64,000 nucleotides of DNA from contig NZ_KE384020.1 of the NCBI RefSeq assembly GCF_000423465.1, positions 17,409 through 81,408 on the forward strand. Reading direction: 5' to 3'. The notes under the pieces are model-generated. The model was not told the DNA's origin and did not search any database. It worked only from the letters and a program-made list of their open reading frames with translations. Shown one piece after another: positions 1-7,894 of this stretch. The position numbers and the translations under genes were made by a program. Positions within the stretch are counted from its first letter, which is position 1. Each line of letters begins with the position of its first letter. The DNA comes from Propionicicella superfundia DSM 22317. GTDB taxonomy: Bacteria; Actinomycetota; Actinomycetes; Propionibacteriales; Propionibacteriaceae.

Positions 1-23
1 GGACTTCGTGCGGTGTGTGATCG

Positions 24-109
24 TTTCGACAGGCTCAACGATCGGGTCGGTGAGCTTGCCCCCCGGGTCCTTGGGCTTGCCCCCACCGGGGTCCTTGAGC
101 TTGTCGAAA
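24..109. repeat. Inverted repeat hairpin downstream of eccC
   Basis: TTTCGACAGGCTCAA at 24-38 is the near-perfect inverse (one mismatch) of TTGAGCTTGTCGAAA at 95-109. A third partial copy of the half-site, GTGAGCTTGCC, lies between them at 50-60. This kind of TTCGACAAGCTCA dyad is a familiar interspersed intergenic element in high-GC actinobacteria. It sits directly after the eccC stop on the minus strand, so it could also end transcription of that operon. Confidence 0.6.
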
Positions 110-122
110 GGACGTGGGGAGT

Positions 123-2603
123 TCACCGGTCAGCGGCGCGAAGATCTTCGTCGGGGCAGATGACCTGAACGCGTTCGATCTTGCCGGAGCGGACCAGGTA
201 TCCGGCGCCTGGGGGGAGGGCGGCGCCGAGCACGGACCTGGGCAGGGGCACGCCGAACATATCGGGATCCTGGCTGGACTGGGGTGACAGCATCACCCCG
301 GATCGTGACCGTTTCAGCGCGACGATCGGCCCCCGGTACAGGCCGGTCATCTCAGCGGGCGACCCGGCTCCGACGAGCATGGATCCGGTGTCGCGCAGTC
401 GTGCCAGATGCTCGGTGAGCGCGTCGGGAAGCCAGCCGTCGGCTCCGAGGATCTCGATGTCGTCGACGAGCACGAGCGAGGGAGCTGTGCTCGCTCTCAG
501 GTCCGCGAGCAGGCTCTCGGTCGCTTCCCGGTCGCAGTCGGCGTTGAGAACGCCCAGCATTCCCGGCCCTGTGAGGGTCCTCAGCGGGCTGGATCGCGGG
601 GTGAAGGCGACGACGCGCCAGTCGTGGGCCAACGCGTGCCGGGCCAGGGTGAAGAGCACGGTTGAACGGCCCGACCGTGGCGGTCCTGTGACGAGAAGGC
701 CGGGACCGTGCTCCACGGCGTCGAGGGTGCGAACCCTGAGGGTGTCGCCGCCGACCGCCACGGGGAACTCGGTCGGCTTCCAGGGATCGTGCGGGAGCTC
801 AGCGGCTTCGGCCTGGCTCATCCGCACCGGCAGGACATCGACGCGCTGGGGGCGCCGGCGGTCGGGCATCGCCCTCCAGGTGTCGATGGCACGGGTGGCG
901 ATCAGATGGAGGGCGGCGACCTGCGCGGTGCCTGCCGGGTCTCCGGCGATCAAGGCGACCTGCGTCTCGTCCAGCGTCTCGGCACGGAACCCGCGGCCCG
1001 GTGGCATCGTCGCCGGCACCGCCTTGGACGGCATGCCGATGGCGGAGTAGTCGGAGGGATCGGGCAGCCTGAGCAGCAGCTTGTCGGGGAAGAGGGCGGA
1101 TACCCGCCCGGTCAGCAGGCTGCGGTCCCCGGTCACGACCATGCGCAGACCGGCGGCCGGGCCTTCTTGGAGGATCTGCTGCCAGGCCGCGATGATCTGT
1201 CCTCCGTCCGGGGTGTCGTATGCCTGGACGAACTGTTCCCACGCGTCGAAAAGGACCAGAACGTAGGGGATCCGGTCGTCCGGCGGGGTGCTCGCCCGCT
1301 GTTCTTCCACATCGGCGTAGCCGTCCGTGGCGAGTCGCTGCTGTCGTTGCGAGATCATCCGGCGTAGGAGCGCCGTCAGCCTTCCCATCCGCTCACTCTG
1401 ATCGCGGGTGACGACGGCGCCGGCGTGCGGCAGCCGGGTCAGCGGGAGCAGCGCGTTGTTACCGCAATCGACGCCGTACACGTGGACGTCGGCCGGGCTC
1501 AGCCACCGTCCGACACCGGCGGCGAGCGTGCGCAGCACCGTGGAACGCCCCGAGCGCGCGGTGCCCACGACGGCCAGGTTTCCGCCCTGAGCCAGGTCCA
1601 GCGCGGCCACGCCGCGCGCCTGCCGGGCCGGCATGTCGGTCGCTCCGAACGGGACGGTCATGGTGTCGCCGCCCGGCGTCGCCTGCGGCGAACCGGCCAG
1701 CAGTTCGTCGATGGTGAGGGCCTGGCCCATCGGCGGGAGCCACGGGGGCGGGGGCGTGGCGATTCCGGCCGCCGCGGCCGCGTCGCGTATCGATGTGACC
1801 AGTGTGGCCAGGTCCGTGGGGGTCGCGGCGTCGTCGTCGGCCTGCTCGGGGACCGGGGCAACACGGGGCAGGTCGGCCGGCGTGTACGCCCACAGCCACG
1901 GTTCGCTCGGCCCGTCGGCGGCAGCGGGCCGCCCGCCGACGCGCGACGACTGGAACGCGACGAGGCTGGAGTGCCCGAGCCGGGCGTAGGCACGTCCCGG
2001 AAGCGACTTGGCGATGTGCGCGGCGTCGGGCGCCTCGATCACGTCCGACGAATCGGCCGGGTCTGTGACGCGCAGCGCGATCCGCAGGTTCGTATTGGAC
2101 TTGATCTCCGCGCTGACGACGCCGGCAGGGCGCTGGGTGGCCAGGATCAGGTGCACGCCCAGCGATCGACCGCGGCGGGCGATGTCGATGAGGCCGGCCA
2201 CGAAGTCGGGCAACTCCTGGACGAGCGCCGCGAACTCGTCGATGACGATCAGCAGTCGCGGCATCGGGGCGTCCCCGGCGTCCTTCCCGGCCAGGTAGTC
2301 CTCGATGTCTTTGGCCCCGGCCCCGGCCAGTTGGTGCTCGCGGCGGCGCAGTTCGGCGCCGAGGCTGGCCAGTGCCCGGTTGGTGAGGTGCCCGTCGAGG
2401 TCGGTCACCATGCCGACGGTGTGCGGGAGCCGCCCGCAGTCCTTGAACGCGGCGCCGCCCTTGTAGTCGATGAGCACGAAGTTCAGCTCGTCGGGCCGGT
2501 TCACGCACGACAGCGACGCGATGAGGGTCTGCAGGAGCTCCGACTTCCCCGAGCCGGTCGTGCCTGCGACCAGACCGTGCGGGCCGTCTCGGCGGATGTC
2601 CAC
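123..2603 (-). CDS. eccC: EccC-type T7SS ATPase, N-terminally truncated (FtsK/SpoIIIE domains only)
   Basis: This is the C-terminal motor part of a type VII (ESX/WXG100) secretion ATPase, which binds substrates and drives export at the membrane. Three P-loops are visible: GTTGSGKS at residues 14-21, GTARSGRS near 346 and GPPRSGRS near 638. The first domain has Walker B IVIDEF near 119 and the EccC-typical IALRVTDPADSSDVI. An intact EccC is about 1300 residues with two N-terminal membrane helices and a linker before the first P-loop; all of that is missing. The frame opens only at a TAA at 2643-2645, and the GTG at 2601-2603 has no clear ribosome site. Upstream, in another frame, is the toxin gene. 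It is probably a remnant and non-functional as a membrane motor unless the missing half lies elsewhere. Confidence 0.85.
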   Translation of the reverse strand: MDIRRDGPHGLVAGTTGSGKSELLQTLIASLSCVNRPDELNFVLIDYKGGAAFKDCGRLPHTVGMVTDLDGHLTNRALASLGAELRRREHQLAGAGAKDIEDYLAGKDAGDAPMPRLLIVIDEFAALVQELPDFVAGLIDIARRGRSLGVHLILATQRPAGVVSAEIKSNTNLRIALRVTDPADSSDVIEAPDAAHIAKSLPGRAYARLGHSSLVAFQSSRVGGRPAAADGPSEPWLWAYTPADLPRVAPVPEQADDDAATPTDLATLVTSIRDAAAAAGIATPPPPWLPPMGQALTIDELLAGSPQATPGGDTMTVPFGATDMPARQARGVAALDLAQGGNLAVVGTARSGRSTVLRTLAAGVGRWLSPADVHVYGVDCGNNALLPLTRLPHAGAVVTRDQSERMGRLTALLRRMISQRQQRLATDGYADVEEQRASTPPDDRIPYVLVLFDAWEQFVQAYDTPDGGQIIAAWQQILQEGPAAGLRMVVTGDRSLLTGRVSALFPDKLLLRLPDPSDYSAIGMPSKAVPATMPPGRGFRAETLDETQVALIAGDPAGTAQVAALHLIATRAIDTWRAMPDRRRPQRVDVLPVRMSQAEAAELPHDPWKPTEFPVAVGGDTLRVRTLDAVEHGPGLLVTGPPRSGRSTVLFTLARHALAHDWRVVAFTPRSSPLRTLTGPGMLGVLNADCDREATESLLADLRASTAPSLVLVDDIEILGADGWLPDALTEHLARLRDTGSMLVGAGSPAEMTGLYRGPIVALKRSRSGVMLSPQSSQDPDMFGVPLPRSVLGAALPPGAGYLVRSGKIERVQVICPDEDLRAADR

Positions 2604-4762
2604 CGAGAACAGGCCGTCGAGGCCAGGGTGGTGACGGTGATTTTACCGTCGGCGGCGGCGTGGACGAGCTGGTAGTCGACCTCGATCGTGCCGTTCCTGA
2701 TGCCCCGAACCACGTCGGGACGTGTCCCGAGCCACTTCTGGAAGTCCGTGTCGGCGGCCCACACGTCGTGGAAGTAGGCGGGCGATCCCTGGGCGGCACG
2801 GGTGCCGTCGGGCAGCTTGCGACCGTGCTTCGACAGATCCGCCGCGCCGCCCTTGGCCTCGGCCACCACGAGCCGTCTGCCGTCGCCGCTCAGCCCGGCC
2901 ACGTCGAACGTGTCCTTGCCCCGGGCCGCCGCCAGCTCGGGGATCGGCACCGCGCCCTGCGCGCCCAGCACGTCCCGCGCCGCCTTGTCTCCCAGCGCCT
3001 CGCTCGCTGTTCTCTGATCTGCGTACGTCTTCCGCTCCGTCGCGCAGGCCGACATGAGCTCGTCGATCAGAGTCTTCGCCTGCGGGGATGCATGGGAAGA
3101 GGCGTGGGCCAGCCTGTTGATTTCTGCGTCGATCTTTTTCTCGGAGGACAGATCGTTGACCGTGATGCCGAGCTGGTCGAGCTGGTCGATGATGGCGTCA
3201 CGGTCGGCGATGGCCTCCGCTCGTTTGATGACGGCCGCGTCACGCGCGTCGAGGGCCCCACCGAATGCTGCGGAGCGTGGAAGGTCGGGGACGACTGTGG
3301 CGATGCGGTGGGCGATCCTGGGGTTGAGCATGTCGGCGACCCGCGAGGAGGTGACCAGGAGCTTGGCGACCTCGGTGACATCCATGCCCTTCTTCAGCCA
3401 CTTGCCGGCGTGGACAACGCCGCCGACGACGGAGGGGAGGAACACGTTCGCCACCGACAGCGACCCGTTGACGACATCGCCCTCGGCGTAGTACCACACA
3501 GCGTTCACGCCGTCGGCGACCTCACCGACGAACGGGACGAGGCTGACGACGTCGATGATCGCGTGCCCCCACTTGTCCCAGAATCCCTTGGCGTTCTCGA
3601 TGCGTTCGAGCCGGGTGTAGACGCCGATCTGCTTCTGGACGTCGGCCAGCAGGCCGCTGGTGCCTCCGTTCTGGATGGAGGCCGCCTCGGCGGTCAGGAC
3701 CGACTGGATGAACCAGGTCATCGTGGCCTGGTCGGGCTGCCGGTCGAAGAGCTGCTTGGCTCGGAGGTCGATCTGGCCCTTCTGATCGGTCTGGTTCGCG
3801 GAGTCGTAGTCGAACGGGTCGGTCAGCGGGCCGCCGGAGAAGTTGTCGAGGATCCATTGCGGATTGTTCACCGCGGCACGGAACAGGCCGTACATCGGGT
3901 CGGAGATCTGCGGGTGATCGCCGGTGTCCGGATCCGCCTCGGGATCGATCATGATCGGCGCGGCATGCCCGAGCCAGGCGTCCACTCGCGGGTCGCCGCC
4001 ACGGAACAACCTGTAGGACCAGCTCGACACGAAGTCGTTCTCGACCTTGTCGATCGACGCCTTGACGGCCGACAGGAAGTCGTCGGACCACGTGCCGCGC
4101 GACACGATCAAGGCCAGCGGCGTGCCTGCCGTCGGCTCGGCGAAGCTGTCGGCCCACTTCTTGTTGAACTGTGCCTGCCCGGTCGCGTCCATCGACGCCG
4201 CACCCAGGCTCAGTGTCGCGCCGAGCCCGTCCAGCAGTTCTCGGTAGCGCGCCATGTAAGCCGGATCCTGGGCGGGTGAGCCCGGCGCGACGTGGTTGTT
4301 GATGAGCGTCAGCAGCATGGCTGCCGCCAACGGGTCGAGGCCGACGGCGAACTGCCTGGCGAAGTCGGGGTCGCCCTGATTCCGTTTCAGCAGATCCAGC
4401 AGTTCCTGCGGGATGTCGTCCAGTTGGTCGTAGTCGATGTTGCCGATCAGGGCCGCGGCCTGCTGGGCGTCCTCGGTGACGAGCTGATCCTCGTCGACCG
4501 ATACCACCCTGCCCATGCCGGGGTCGCTCTGGTACAGCTCCCAGGCCTTGTTCAACCGGCGACGGCAACTCTCGGCGATCGACTCGATGGCCCAGATCGC
4601 CTGCCCGCCCGCCCGCCACCGAGACAGGCCGGGATAGGACAGCCACACGTAGTCCAGGTCGGAACGGATCCGGGACGCCGCCGCGGGAGCATCCCGCGCC
4701 GCCGCGTCCAGGGCCGCGACCAGCGCGGCCATCGCATCGAGATCGATGCTGATCTTCGTCAT
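2501..4762 (-). CDS. Large T7SS polymorphic toxin: helical N-domain, PT-TG pretoxin, PD-(D/E)XK nuclease
   Basis: I do not recognise a named gene, but the architecture is that of a secreted polymorphic toxin. Residues 1-70 form a helical region rich in Ala. About residues 392-450 read as a pretoxin TG region (HAIIDVVSLVPFVGEVADG with a following hydrophobic stretch). The C-terminal part has FDVAG near 619 and VVAEAKGG near 635, the D...ExK core of a PD-(D/E)XK nuclease, then QGSPAYFHDV near 657. The ATG at 4760-4762 is chosen because it follows the upstream gene by 8 bases and starts the conserved helical segment; the frame stays open further upstream to 4987. Codons 3' of about 2624 read antisense-shifted eccC sequence, so the true C-terminus was probably replaced by roughly 40 foreign residues. 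No immunity gene is recognisable next to it. Confidence 0.7.
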   Translation of the reverse strand: MTKISIDLDAMAALVAALDAAARDAPAAASRIRSDLDYVWLSYPGLSRWRAGGQAIWAIESIAESCRRRLNKAWELYQSDPGMGRVVSVDEDQLVTEDAQQAAALIGNIDYDQLDDIPQELLDLLKRNQGDPDFARQFAVGLDPLAAAMLLTLINNHVAPGSPAQDPAYMARYRELLDGLGATLSLGAASMDATGQAQFNKKWADSFAEPTAGTPLALIVSRGTWSDDFLSAVKASIDKVENDFVSSWSYRLFRGGDPRVDAWLGHAAPIMIDPEADPDTGDHPQISDPMYGLFRAAVNNPQWILDNFSGGPLTDPFDYDSANQTDQKGQIDLRAKQLFDRQPDQATMTWFIQSVLTAEAASIQNGGTSGLLADVQKQIGVYTRLERIENAKGFWDKWGHAIIDVVSLVPFVGEVADGVNAVWYYAEGDVVNGSLSVANVFLPSVVGGVVHAGKWLKKGMDVTEVAKLLVTSSRVADMLNPRIAHRIATVVPDLPRSAAFGGALDARDAAVIKRAEAIADRDAIIDQLDQLGITVNDLSSEKKIDAEINRLAHASSHASPQAKTLIDELMSACATERKTYADQRTASEALGDKAARDVLGAQGAVPIPELAAARGKDTFDVAGLSGDGRRLVVAEAKGGAADLSKHGRKLPDGTRAAQGSPAYFHDVWAADTDFQKWLGTRPDVVRGIRNGTIEVDYQLVHAAADGKITVTTLASTACSRWTSAETARTVWSQARPARGSRSSCRPSSRRCRA

Positions 4763-4770
4763 GGGGCCGC

Positions 4771-5073
4771 CTATCTCGCCAGATTGCGCCAGTGCACCTG
4801 CCAGGCCGTGGTCGGCACGCGTGCCGGCTGCCGGGACGCCGCGTCGGAGAACTCCCCGGCTGCCCCGTCGGCGACCAGCGACGCGTCGACCTGCAACTGC
4901 ACGATCTCCTGATAGGTCGCCTCCGCCCGTCCGCCCTCCCACGCGCGGGCCTGGAACGCTCTGATCGCGCCGGCCAGGATCGAGCACAGATCGTCGCGCT
5001 CGCCCGCGCAGGAGCCCTTCCGGCTCTTGATCGCGGCCCGATACGGATTGTCGACATAGACAGGGTCACTCAC
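4771..5073 (-). CDS. Small WXG100-like protein, T7SS effector partner
   Basis: A 100-residue, mostly helical protein with AWEGGRAEATY near the middle, a WxG turn as in WXG100 proteins. It lies between the WXG100 gene and the toxin gene, all on the same strand, and so is likely the dedicated partner or chaperone of the toxin. The GTG start at 5073 is preferred over the TTG at 5088 because GGAGG lies 8 bases upstream of it. Similar small proteins form helical hairpin heterodimers with LXG or WXG toxin N-termini. That role here is inferred from position and shape, since the family was not recognised precisely. Confidence 0.6.
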   Translation of the reverse strand: MSDPVYVDNPYRAAIKSRKGSCAGERDDLCSILAGAIRAFQARAWEGGRAEATYQEIVQLQVDASLVADGAAGEFSDAASRQPARVPTTAWQVHWRNLAR

Positions 5074-5156
5074 GAGAAACGCCTCCAAGATGGCACCCCG
5101 ACAACAGGCTCGGACGGGCGAGGACCGCCCGCCCGAGCCGAATCACCAACGTTCGC

Positions 5157-5420
5157 TCAGAACCCGCCGACTGCGGCGTAGCCGTCACGCTGCTTCTGAA
5201 CGTCGGCCGAGGCGTCCTGCAGCGCATTCTGGATCTTCTCCAGCGTCAGACGGAACTCCTGCCACGACTCACGGAACGCGTCTGCGTTACGGCCCTCCCA
5301 GACCGCGCTCTGCACCGTCGAGTCGATGCTCGACCGCAGGGTGCTCGTCGACCCCGCCGCATCCGTCAGCGTCTTCTTCAACGCATCCAGATCCTCAAGA
5401 TTCGCGCCGGACTTCGCCAC
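5157..5420 (-). CDS. WXG100 family secretion protein (EsxA/EsxB-like)
   Basis: An 87-residue protein of the usual WXG100 length. Two predicted helices flank the turn W-E-G-R (residue W near 41) in VWEGRNADAFRESW, the family signature. Such proteins are exported as helical hairpin dimers by the EccC machinery and often pair with a toxin N-domain. It starts at GTG 5418-5420 with a strong GGAGGTGG ribosome site and is the first gene of the minus-strand block leading to the toxin and eccC. Confidence 0.88.
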   Translation of the reverse strand: MAKSGANLEDLDALKKTLTDAAGSTSTLRSSIDSTVQSAVWEGRNADAFRESWQEFRLTLEKIQNALQDASADVQKQRDGYAAVGGF

Positions 5421-5470
5421 AGTTCCACCTCCACAATCAGACCCACGTCAGCACGCCCGCTGACGCGCGA

Positions 5471-5534
5471 AGCTAACAACCCCGGAAAGCTAACAACCAC
5501 GGCCAAGCGGCACAAACAGGTGCGTTATATAACG
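5471..5534 (-). promoter_or_regulatory. Likely control region of the WXG100-toxin operon
   Basis: Two direct copies of AGCTAACAACC lie at 5471-5481 and 5488-5498, 17 bases apart. A perfect 12-base palindrome CGTTATATAACG occurs at 5523-5534. The AT-rich palindrome could serve as a -10 element reading left toward the WXG100 gene, giving a leader of about 100 bases; no good -35 is evident. The repeats would suit binding of a regulator on one face of the helix every 17 bases. Function is inferred. Confidence 0.35.
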
Positions 5535-6101
5535 TCCACGCAAGAACGGTTCCGCGTGTGGCGTGTGAGCGCGCCCCTGCGGCGTCACCCGGCCGCGTCG
5601 GGGTCCGTAGTGGAGGTGTTGCGGCTACGTGTTGGTGGGCTCGGGGGGGCGGTGGTGCGGTGTTGGCTGCCCTTAGACCGGGCACGACGGCCACGGGCCT
5701 GGGTCGGGGCAGGGCAGAGTTGACCTCGTTGAAGCCGGTCAGCGCTCCCCCTGATATCCCCTTCGTTGCGCTGAGGCCCGTCCGAGGCCGGCTTCATCCC
5801 CCCAAAAGGGGCCGCGGTCGCCTGTGCGCCGCGGCCCCAAAGAAATTGTGGGTTGGTTCGTGGTGCGGGAAGGCGCCCCGGCCGGACCGGGGCGGCTTTG
5901 TGGTCGACGGGTTCCGCGGGCGGCGAGGCCGTCGGTTCAGGTGAACACGACGGTGGTCTTCTCCCCGTCGGGCGAAGAAACTCTCCATCGCCGCGTCGCC
6001 GCTTGAGCACTCGTCCCGGAAGGCGCGTGGGTTGCCCAGTCGCGTGCACGACGACCGGTTGCGCCTACGTCGGTAGGTGTCCGTCGTCGAGCTCGGGCAC
6101 G
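5535..6101. other. Non-coding stretch with one strong stem-loop
   Basis: I see no convincing gene here: open frames on both strands are short, Pro/Arg-rich and lack ribosome sites. The notable element is a perfect 10-bp stem, GGGGCCGCGG at 5808-5817 and CCGCGGCCCC at 5829-5838 with an 11-base loop, followed by AAAG. It may be a terminator or transcript-end structure. The rest is GC-rich sequence without recognisable motifs. Confidence 0.4.
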
Positions 6102-6133
6102 CAGAAAGGCCCGGCCGGGGCCGGGCCTTTCTG
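6102..6133 (-). terminator. Intrinsic terminator of the cold-shock gene
   Basis: A perfect 13-bp stem: CAGAAAGGCCCGG at 6102-6114 and CCGGGCCTTTCTG at 6121-6133 with a 6-base loop. It starts 7 bases after the csp stop codon. In the minus-strand transcript the stem ends in a U-rich run, as expected of a terminator, and it is almost symmetrical so could work both ways. Confidence 0.8.
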
Positions 6134-6139
6134 TGTGGG

Positions 6140-6346
6140 TCAGCTCAGGACGTTGATGTTGACCGCCTGCAGGCCCTTCGGGCCCTGCTGGGTCTCGAAG
6201 GACACGCGGTCGCCCTCGTTCAGCGAACGGAACCCGCTGGAATTGATCGCCGAGAAATGGGCGAACACGTCGGCCGAGCCATCCTCGGGAGCGATGAAGC
6301 CGAAGCCCTTGTCGCCATTGAACCACTTGACGGTGCCGGTAGCCAT
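6140..6346 (-). CDS. csp: Cold-shock protein, CspA family
   Basis: A 68-residue single cold-shock domain that binds single-stranded RNA and DNA and acts as an RNA chaperone. RNP1 is KGFGFI and RNP2 is DVFAHF; the N-terminal TVKWFN strand is typical. Length matches the family exactly. The start follows a GAGGAG ribosome site, and upstream lies a long AT-enriched leader of the kind that controls csp mRNA stability and translation on temperature change. It is monocistronic, with its own terminator. Confidence 0.95.
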   Translation of the reverse strand: MATGTVKWFNGDKGFGFIAPEDGSADVFAHFSAINSSGFRSLNEGDRVSFETQQGPKGLQAVNINVLS

Positions 6347-6515
6347 AATGCTACTCCTCTACTCAGGAAGCGGAGCATCCGCGGTTGCGGTGCTCTCGTG
6401 ATGTAGCTGAAACAAACGCTTCCCGCAAGACCACCAAGGCTGGAGAAACCAGCGGTTCAGCCAAACAAGCAAACGAAGAATTCAAACAACAACGCGTGTC
6501 ACTTTACCAGGCGTG
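6347..6515 (-). promoter_or_regulatory. Long 5' leader and promoter region of csp
   Basis: About 150 bases upstream of csp are clearly less GC-rich than the surroundings and, read on the minus strand, contain repeated GTTTG units (CGTTGTTGTTTGAATTC then TTCGTTTGCTTGTTTGG). Cold-shock genes typically have long structured leaders, which fits. I cannot place the -35 and -10 boxes with certainty. Confidence 0.45.
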
Positions 6516-6990
6516 CCCTCACGACCACGAATCCTCGCCCCAAGGGTCGAGGCGACCAGACGCGTCGGATGCTGGATCCATGGGCGGACGCTCGGCATCA
6601 CGTGTCGGGCTCCTGCCGAGACGATCACGACGGCGGTGATCCTCTGACGACGCGCTCTGCTCCCAGGGCGCGTGTGAGGCTACGAGGGGACTCGCAAGAC
6701 CGCAGGCAGGGGACATGCCGACGTTCAGGTGGAGGTCCTGCTCGCCGACGCCAAGCATCTGACGTCGGGGGATGCGTAACTGCGGCTTTCTGAACCGAAT
6801 ACGGCGTCTTTGCCGCCCCATTCGGTAACCAAGTCCGCATGCGGCGGCCGCCGCCGCCGGGGAGCAACCTCAGCGGGCGGACATGCGTGATCCCGGATCC
6901 GGGACGGGGGGCCGGATCCGGGACCTGCAGGCCGTGGCCGGCCGGCCGAGGGAGATCTCTGCGGGATCCCCGTCGGCGGTCAGGGACGGA
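6516..6990. other. Non-coding stretch with stem-loop and repeated palindromes before iolE 3' end
   Basis: No gene is supportable. Frames are Arg/Pro-rich and lack ribosome sites, although the last 20 codons before TAA at about 6777-6779 on the plus strand (QVEVLLADAKHLTSGDA) look protein-like and may be a gene remnant. ACCGAAT at 6794-6800 pairs with ATTCGGT at 6820-6826. TCCCGGATCCGGGA at 6891-6904 is a perfect palindrome, and CCGGATCCGGGA recurs at 6912-6923. These may terminate the iolE transcript, which ends at 6991. Confidence 0.35.
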
Positions 6991-7857
6991 TCAGCGCGCG
7001 GCCAGGGCCTTGAGCGCCTCGAACGAGGCGCGCGCATCGTCGATCGGGCCGGTGCCCGCAGCGGGCTCGGCGTCGATCATGATGTCCTGCTCCAGGACGT
7101 AGTACCCGTCGAAGCCGGCATCGGCGAGGCGCCGCACGATCGCCGCGAAGTCGATGTCGCCCTGCCCGATCGGGACGAACATGCCGGCCTTCACCCCCTG
7201 GCTCCAGGTGATCTCACCGGTCAGCAGCTTGTCGGTCATGTCCTTGCGGATGTCCTTGGCATGGACGATGTCGATCCGGTCGGGGTAACGGTCCACGAGG
7301 TCGACCACGTCGGCGCCGCCGCAGGAGATGTGGCCCGTGTCCAGGCACAGGTTCATGGCGGACTCGACGAGCAGCTTCTCGACCTCGTCGGCGTTCTGGA
7401 TCATGGTGCCCCAGTGCGGGTGGACGCAGGCCGTCACGCCCCGCCCCGCGGCGTACTCCTTGATCCGCTCCAGGTTGGCGAACAGGGTCTTCCAGCCGTC
7501 CGCGTCGAGGACGGGTCGATCGTCGTACCCGTCGCGGCCGGAATCGCACGCGAGAATGAGGAACTCGCCGCCGGCCACCTCGAACGCGTCGAGCTCCTTC
7601 TCGACGGCAGGCAGCGGATCGACCTGCGGGTCGTGCATGACGGCCAGGAAGAAGGCGCCCACGGGCGTGAGCCCGTAGCCGCCGACCGCCGCGGCCCGGG
7701 CTGCCGGCTCGACGGGAAGCCAGCCCTGCGGGCCGAACTCCGTGGCCGTGAGGCCGATCTCGGCCATCTCGGTGAGCACCCGTTCGGGCGCGAGCTGGTG
7801 GCCCCAGCCGGGGACCTCGCAGACGCCCCAGGAAATGGGGGCTCCGGCGATACGCAT
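6991..7857 (-). CDS. iolE: Myo-inosose-2 dehydratase-like TIM-barrel protein
   Basis: A 288-residue sugar phosphate isomerase/epimerase-fold (TIM barrel) protein. N-terminal RIAGAPISWGVCEVPGWG is characteristic of the IolE-type proteins in actinobacterial inositol clusters; further barrel motifs include CVHPHWGT, LCLDTGHI and HAKD, which supply metal-binding His and Asp. The expected reaction is dehydration of 2-keto-myo-inositol to the trihydroxycyclohexanedione that IolD hydrolyses. No other dehydratase candidate exists in the cluster, which supports the role. The ATG at 7857 follows AGAAGGA; longer upstream frame is antisense to intergenic DNA. It is last in the operon transaldolase-iolG-iolE. 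An isomerase role (IolI/IolH) cannot be excluded. Confidence 0.75.
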   Translation of the reverse strand: MRIAGAPISWGVCEVPGWGHQLAPERVLTEMAEIGLTATEFGPQGWLPVEPAARAAAVGGYGLTPVGAFFLAVMHDPQVDPLPAVEKELDAFEVAGGEFLILACDSGRDGYDDRPVLDADGWKTLFANLERIKEYAAGRGVTACVHPHWGTMIQNADEVEKLLVESAMNLCLDTGHISCGGADVVDLVDRYPDRIDIVHAKDIRKDMTDKLLTGEITWSQGVKAGMFVPIGQGDIDFAAIVRRLADAGFDGYYVLEQDIMIDAEPAAGTGPIDDARASFEALKALAAR

Positions 7858-7894
7858 GGGCGTGTCCTTCTCTCGTGGGTTCATGGACGGGGTC

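Noticed and set aside
5585-6049. Possible minus-strand gene of 154 codons between csp and WXG100
   Set aside because: Pro/Arg-rich, no ribosome site, contains the hairpin at 5808 and no recognisable domain.
6777-6838. tRNA-like fold around ACCGAAT...ATTCGGTAACCA
   Set aside because: Only one stem pairs well; no anticodon or T-arm (GTTCRANNC) is visible in the right places.
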